Assembly (NCBI GenBank): GCA_900100095.1
Contig: FMTN01000012.1
Location: forward strand, 51,597 to 115,596
Length of the DNA stretch: 64,000 bases
Origin: Lachnospiraceae bacterium C10
GTDB taxonomy: Bacteria; Bacillota; Clostridia; Lachnospirales; Lachnospiraceae
Direction: 5' to 3'
Under the pieces are notes generated by a model. The model was not told the origin of the DNA. It saw nothing but the letters and a program-made list of their open reading frames with translations, and did not search any database. The translations under genes and the position numbers were made by a program. Shown piece after piece: positions 62,017 to 64,000 of this stretch (within the stretch, counting starts at the first letter, position 1; every line of letters begins with the position of its first letter).

Positions 62017-62054
62017 ATAACAACGAGCCTAAGTCCCACCCGCAAGGTCCCTCT
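62017..62054 (+). repeat. Dispersed repeat family 2, truncated copy
   Basis: It begins with ACAACGAGCCTAAGTCCCA as in the full copies and breaks off after GGTCCCTCTC. Confidence 0.65.
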
Positions 62055-62149
62055 CCCAGAATAAATCCAAATTCAGATCTACCGGGGAGGTGAAACTTTC
62101 GCCTGCTTCTTTCAGCTGGTTTCAGGTTTCAGGTATTTTGAAAAAATGC

Positions 62150-62178
62150 TTGCATATTATAAAAAAGGCGAGTATAAT
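62150..62178 (+). promoter_or_regulatory. Promoter of the second tRNA-Arg
   Basis: TTGCAT (62150-62155), 17-base spacer, TATAAT (62173-62178), 38 bases before the tRNA. Confidence 0.75.
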
Positions 62179-62216
62179 ATATCAGGTCGGATGCGAAAGA
62201 GTCCGATGGTTCATAT

Positions 62217-62290
62217 GTGTGTGTAGCTCAGCTGGATAGAGCACTTGGCTACGGACCAAGGTGTCGGGGGTTCGAATCCTCTCACGCACG
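62217..62290 (+). tRNA. tRNA-Arg(ACG), second copy
   Basis: 74 bases identical in sequence to the copy at 60818, with its own strong promoter and terminator, so both are probably expressed. Confidence 0.96.
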
Positions 62291-62298
62291 TACGGTAG

Positions 62299-62334
62299 AG
62301 CCCGAAACCTTCCAATAAGGTTTCGGGCTTTTTT
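62299..62334 (+). terminator. Terminator of the second tRNA-Arg
   Basis: CCCGAAACCT (62301-62310) pairs with AGGTTTCGGG (62318-62327), then CTTTTTT. Confidence 0.85.
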
Positions 62335-62374
62335 ATATTGTTATAGTGATTTAAATTTGAAAAAGGAGAAAGAC

Positions 62375-62632
62375 ATGGCTGATTTTCATTTTAAACCAAA
62401 GGGTGTATGTGCGGTTGATATAGCATTTTCCATTGAGGACGGAAAGGTATCTCATGTTTCCTTTACCGGCGGATGCAATGGCAATCTGAAGGCTGTAAGT
62501 AAGCTGGTGGAAGGACAGGATGCGACACACATCATTGAGGTACTGAAGGGCAATGAATGTGGCGGCAAAGGAACAAGTTGTGCCGACCAGTTTGCAATCG
62601 GTTTGCAGCAGGCATTGGAACAGATGGGGTAA
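62375..62632 (+). CDS. TSCPD-domain protein (TIGR03905-type)
   Basis: An 85-residue protein made of a single TSCPD domain: VSFTGGCNGNLKAVSKLVEGQ and a C-terminal GTSCADQFAIGLQQAL carrying the T-S-C-x-D signature. The domain is found at the end of B12-dependent ribonucleotide reductases and as stand-alone proteins with no assigned role; the cysteines may bind metal. ATG 62375 follows AAAAAGGAG; the upstream reading runs through tRNA-Arg. Confidence 0.9.
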   Translation: MADFHFKPKGVCAVDIAFSIEDGKVSHVSFTGGCNGNLKAVSKLVEGQDATHIIEVLKGNECGGKGTSCADQFAIGLQQALEQMG

Positions 62633-62653
62633 TAGAATTTAAATAAAAGAGAA

Positions 62654-62691
62654 GGACGCATGAAAACAGCAGTTTTTCATGCGTCCTTTTT
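62654..62691 (+). terminator. Intrinsic terminator
   Basis: GGACGCATGAAAA (62654-62666) pairs with TTTTCATGCGTCC (62674-62686), then a T tract. Confidence 0.85.
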
Positions 62692-62783
62692 AAGTATTGT
62701 GAACTTCATGTACTTTTCCATGCCTTTTTGCTCGCGAAAGATATAATTATTGAACGAGCCATATCCAGCATCAGCCACAGGAT

Positions 62784-63505
62784 ATCACCGGATTTTTCCT
62801 TTTTGACCTGTTTCCGGTGAAATATACCCTTCCGGACCCGAATTTCGGTTACTGTCTTCCAGACTTTTTCACCGGATTTCTCCTTTTTAGCCAGTTTCCG
62901 GTGAAATTCCTCCTTCCGGACCCGAATTTCGGTTACTGTCTTCCAGACTTTTTCACCGGATTTTGCCTTTTTAGCCAGTTTCCGGTGAAATTCTTCCTCC
63001 CGGAACCGAATTTCGGTTACTGGCTTTCTGACTTTTTCACCGGATTTTCCCTTTTTGACCAGTTTCCGGTGAAATTTTTCCTTCCGGAACAATATTTTGG
63101 ATACTGTCTTCCAGACTTTTTCACCGGATTTTCCCTATTTAGCCAGTTTCCGGTGAAATTTACCCTTCCGGACCCGAATTTCGGTAACTGGCATCCTGAC
63201 TTTTTCACCGGATTTTCCCTTTTTAGCCAGTTTCCGGTGAAATTTTCCCTTCCGGAACCAAAATTCGGTTACTGGCTTTCTGACTTTTTCACCGGATTTC
63301 CCCTTTTTGACCTGTTTCCGGTGAAATTTTCCCTTCCGGAAGCAAATTTCGGTTACAGGCATCCTGACTTTTTCACCGGATTTTGCCTTTTTAGCCAGTT
63401 TCCGGTGAAATTTTTCCATCCGGAACCAAAATTCGGTCACTAGCTTCCTGACTTTTTCACCGGATTTTCCTTTTTTAGCCTGTTTCCGGTGAAATTCTTC
63501 CAGGT
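62784..63505. repeat. Tandem array of nine 84-bp units with internal hairpins
   Basis: TTCACCGGA recurs with an exact 84-base step at 62784 (first unit variant), 62868, 62952, 63036, 63120, 63204, 63288, 63372 and 63456. In each unit TTCACCGGA pairs with TCCGGTGAA about 20 bases on, and AACCGAATTTCGGTT is a second palindrome. Because 84 is divisible by three, long frames stay open on both strands, but none has a ribosome site, and the minus frame is broken by TAA in the fifth unit. I read it as non-coding repeat DNA, with a low chance of a repeat protein. Confidence 0.9.
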
Positions 63506-63545
63506 GCGCCCACTCGCCTTCGCCCGCCATAACAAGATCCCTACA

Positions 63546-63676
63546 CGATCGAATAGGCTGACTCCTACTCGATTTCAACTCTGTAGAACACCTCAAGGCA
63601 AAGCCTTTCGGTGTTCTACAGTCGCCTAAGTCCCCCTCGCAAGCGAGCTTGCGGTGGGACTTAGGCTCGTTGTTAT
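63546..63676 (-). repeat. Dispersed repeat family 2, inverse copy
   Basis: Reverse complement of the element at 60951-61079, with the same three hairpins and scattered substitutions. It directly adjoins a full copy of repeat family 1. Confidence 0.8.
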
Positions 63677-63687
63677 GACAAACTATA

Positions 63688-63810
63688 CTCAGTCGGGGTA
63701 CAAGCTCCGACTGAGTTAAACGCTCCGCGAGGATGCGCACGGATTCGGACAGGAATTTGTCTGCTGAAGCAGACCCGAATCCGGCGCGCAAGACTCGCGA
63801 GCGAGTCTTG
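63688..63810 (+). repeat. Dispersed structured repeat family 1, full copy
   Basis: Same plan as 15067-15192: P1 CTCAGTCGG/CCGACTGAG, the constant ACGCTCCGCGAGGATGCGC, P2 CGGATTCGG/CCGAATCCG, P3 GTCTGC/GCAGAC, P4 CAAGACTC/GAGTCTTG. P2, P3 and P4 arms differ from the first copy in matched pairs. Confidence 0.85.
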
Positions 63811-63834
63811 ACCTCTGTTTCACACCTTCCTTTT

Positions 63835-64000
63835 CTAGTTGGGCAGGTTAAGATGCTTCAGGTACAACGCTTCAAAGGCAGGATCCTCTGCCAGAAGGAT
63901 TTCTCTGGCGCTGTTTTGAATTCTTTGCAGGCGTCCTGTATCTCCCTGAAGCAGGAATTTCTTCGCACCTGCCAGAGCGGAATTTCCAACGGCGGTAGTG
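63835..64000 (-). CDS. C-terminal end of an ASKHA/ferredoxin (RACo-like, DUF4445) protein
   Basis: Only the last 54 codons are in the window, running off its right edge. The segment TTAVGNSALAGAKKFLL followed by an alpha helix, DPAFEALYLKHLNLPN and stop resembles the C terminus of DUF4445 proteins, the reductive activators of corrinoid enzymes (GNxAxxGA, then a helix and a short LP end). The identification rests on this short piece. Confidence 0.6.
   Translation of the reverse strand, partial: TTAVGNSALAGAKKFLLQGDTGRLQRIQNSAREILLAEDPAFEALYLKHLNLPN

Noticed and set aside
62817..63443. 208-codon plus-strand frame as a gene
   Set aside because: It starts with GTG inside a repeat unit, has no ribosome site, and ends within the array.
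62784..63505. CRISPR array
   Set aside because: Units are 84 bases of near-identical sequence with no unique spacers, and no cas genes are near.
63135..63791. 218-codon minus-strand frame as a gene (also 62706-63092)
   Set aside because: The frame exists because the 84-bp unit has no stop in that phase; it starts inside repeat elements, has no ribosome site, and is broken by TAA in one unit.

Overview
The window reads as chromosomal DNA of a Gram-positive anaerobe of the class Clostridia, most likely family Lachnospiraceae. This rests on strong AGGAGG-type ribosome sites, a threonine T-box leader, housekeeping sigma promoters with 16-17 nt spacers, intrinsic terminators, tRNA genes without encoded CCA, an undecaprenyl-based envelope gene set and a Gram-positive type IV pilus operon with no outer-membrane secretin. 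The species call is inference; no rRNA is present.

Layout. 0-8.1 kb: an MBOAT acyltransferase, SGNH protein, ANL ligase, PLP fold-III decarboxylase and carrier protein. This is a Dlt-like surface-esterification operon with an added decarboxylase, followed by a two-component system. 8.1-11.3 kb: a pantothenate operon (panG-type reductase, panB, panC, panD) behind a strong promoter. 11.3-14.8 kb: serine acetyltransferase and an AraC regulator on the minus strand, then a nucleosidase-like gene. 14.8-34.5 kb: a long leader with an intrinsic terminator, then a type IV pilus operon (pilB, pilT, pilC, pilin, pilD, fused pilM-pilN, pilO, four minor or accessory pilin genes, a 1.7-kilo-residue secreted protein and a VWA membrane protein). 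34.5-43.9 kb: uppP, glycosyltransferase, rlmD-type methyltransferase, a hybrid histidine kinase with a two-receiver partner, vanZ-like gene, a small Nif11-like protein and a Y-family polymerase with a LexA-like box. 44-51 kb: T-box plus thrS, an acetyltransferase/alpha-amylase fusion, exonuclease III, and an NSS transporter. 51-60.1 kb: a secreted DUF3298 protein, a membrane protein, an HD hydrolase, an AraC regulator divergent from galK, a membrane GDPD, and an O-antigen-ligase-like protein. 60.2-62.3 kb: a tRNA cluster (Glu, CAT, Asp, Val, Leu, Arg), a small island bounded by a duplicated 3' half of tRNA-Arg, then a second intact tRNA-Arg. 62.4-64 kb: a TSCPD gene, an array of nine 84-bp repeats, two structured repeat elements and the 3' end of an ASKHA/ferredoxin-type gene.

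The two observations I consider most worth following are these. First, the decarboxylase-containing Dlt-like operon is predicted to make a carrier-bound amine from an amino acid and place it on a surface polymer. Second, there is a dispersed intergenic element (full copies at about 15.07 and 63.69 kb, short copies at 50.87 and 54.17 kb) whose hairpin arms differ between copies by compensating changes, which points to selection on structure. In one place it serves as a terminator and in another it supplies the end of a protein. A second multi-hairpin repeat family, the tRNA-Arg island with tiny hydrophobic peptides, and the 84-bp array form an unusual repeat-rich end of the window.
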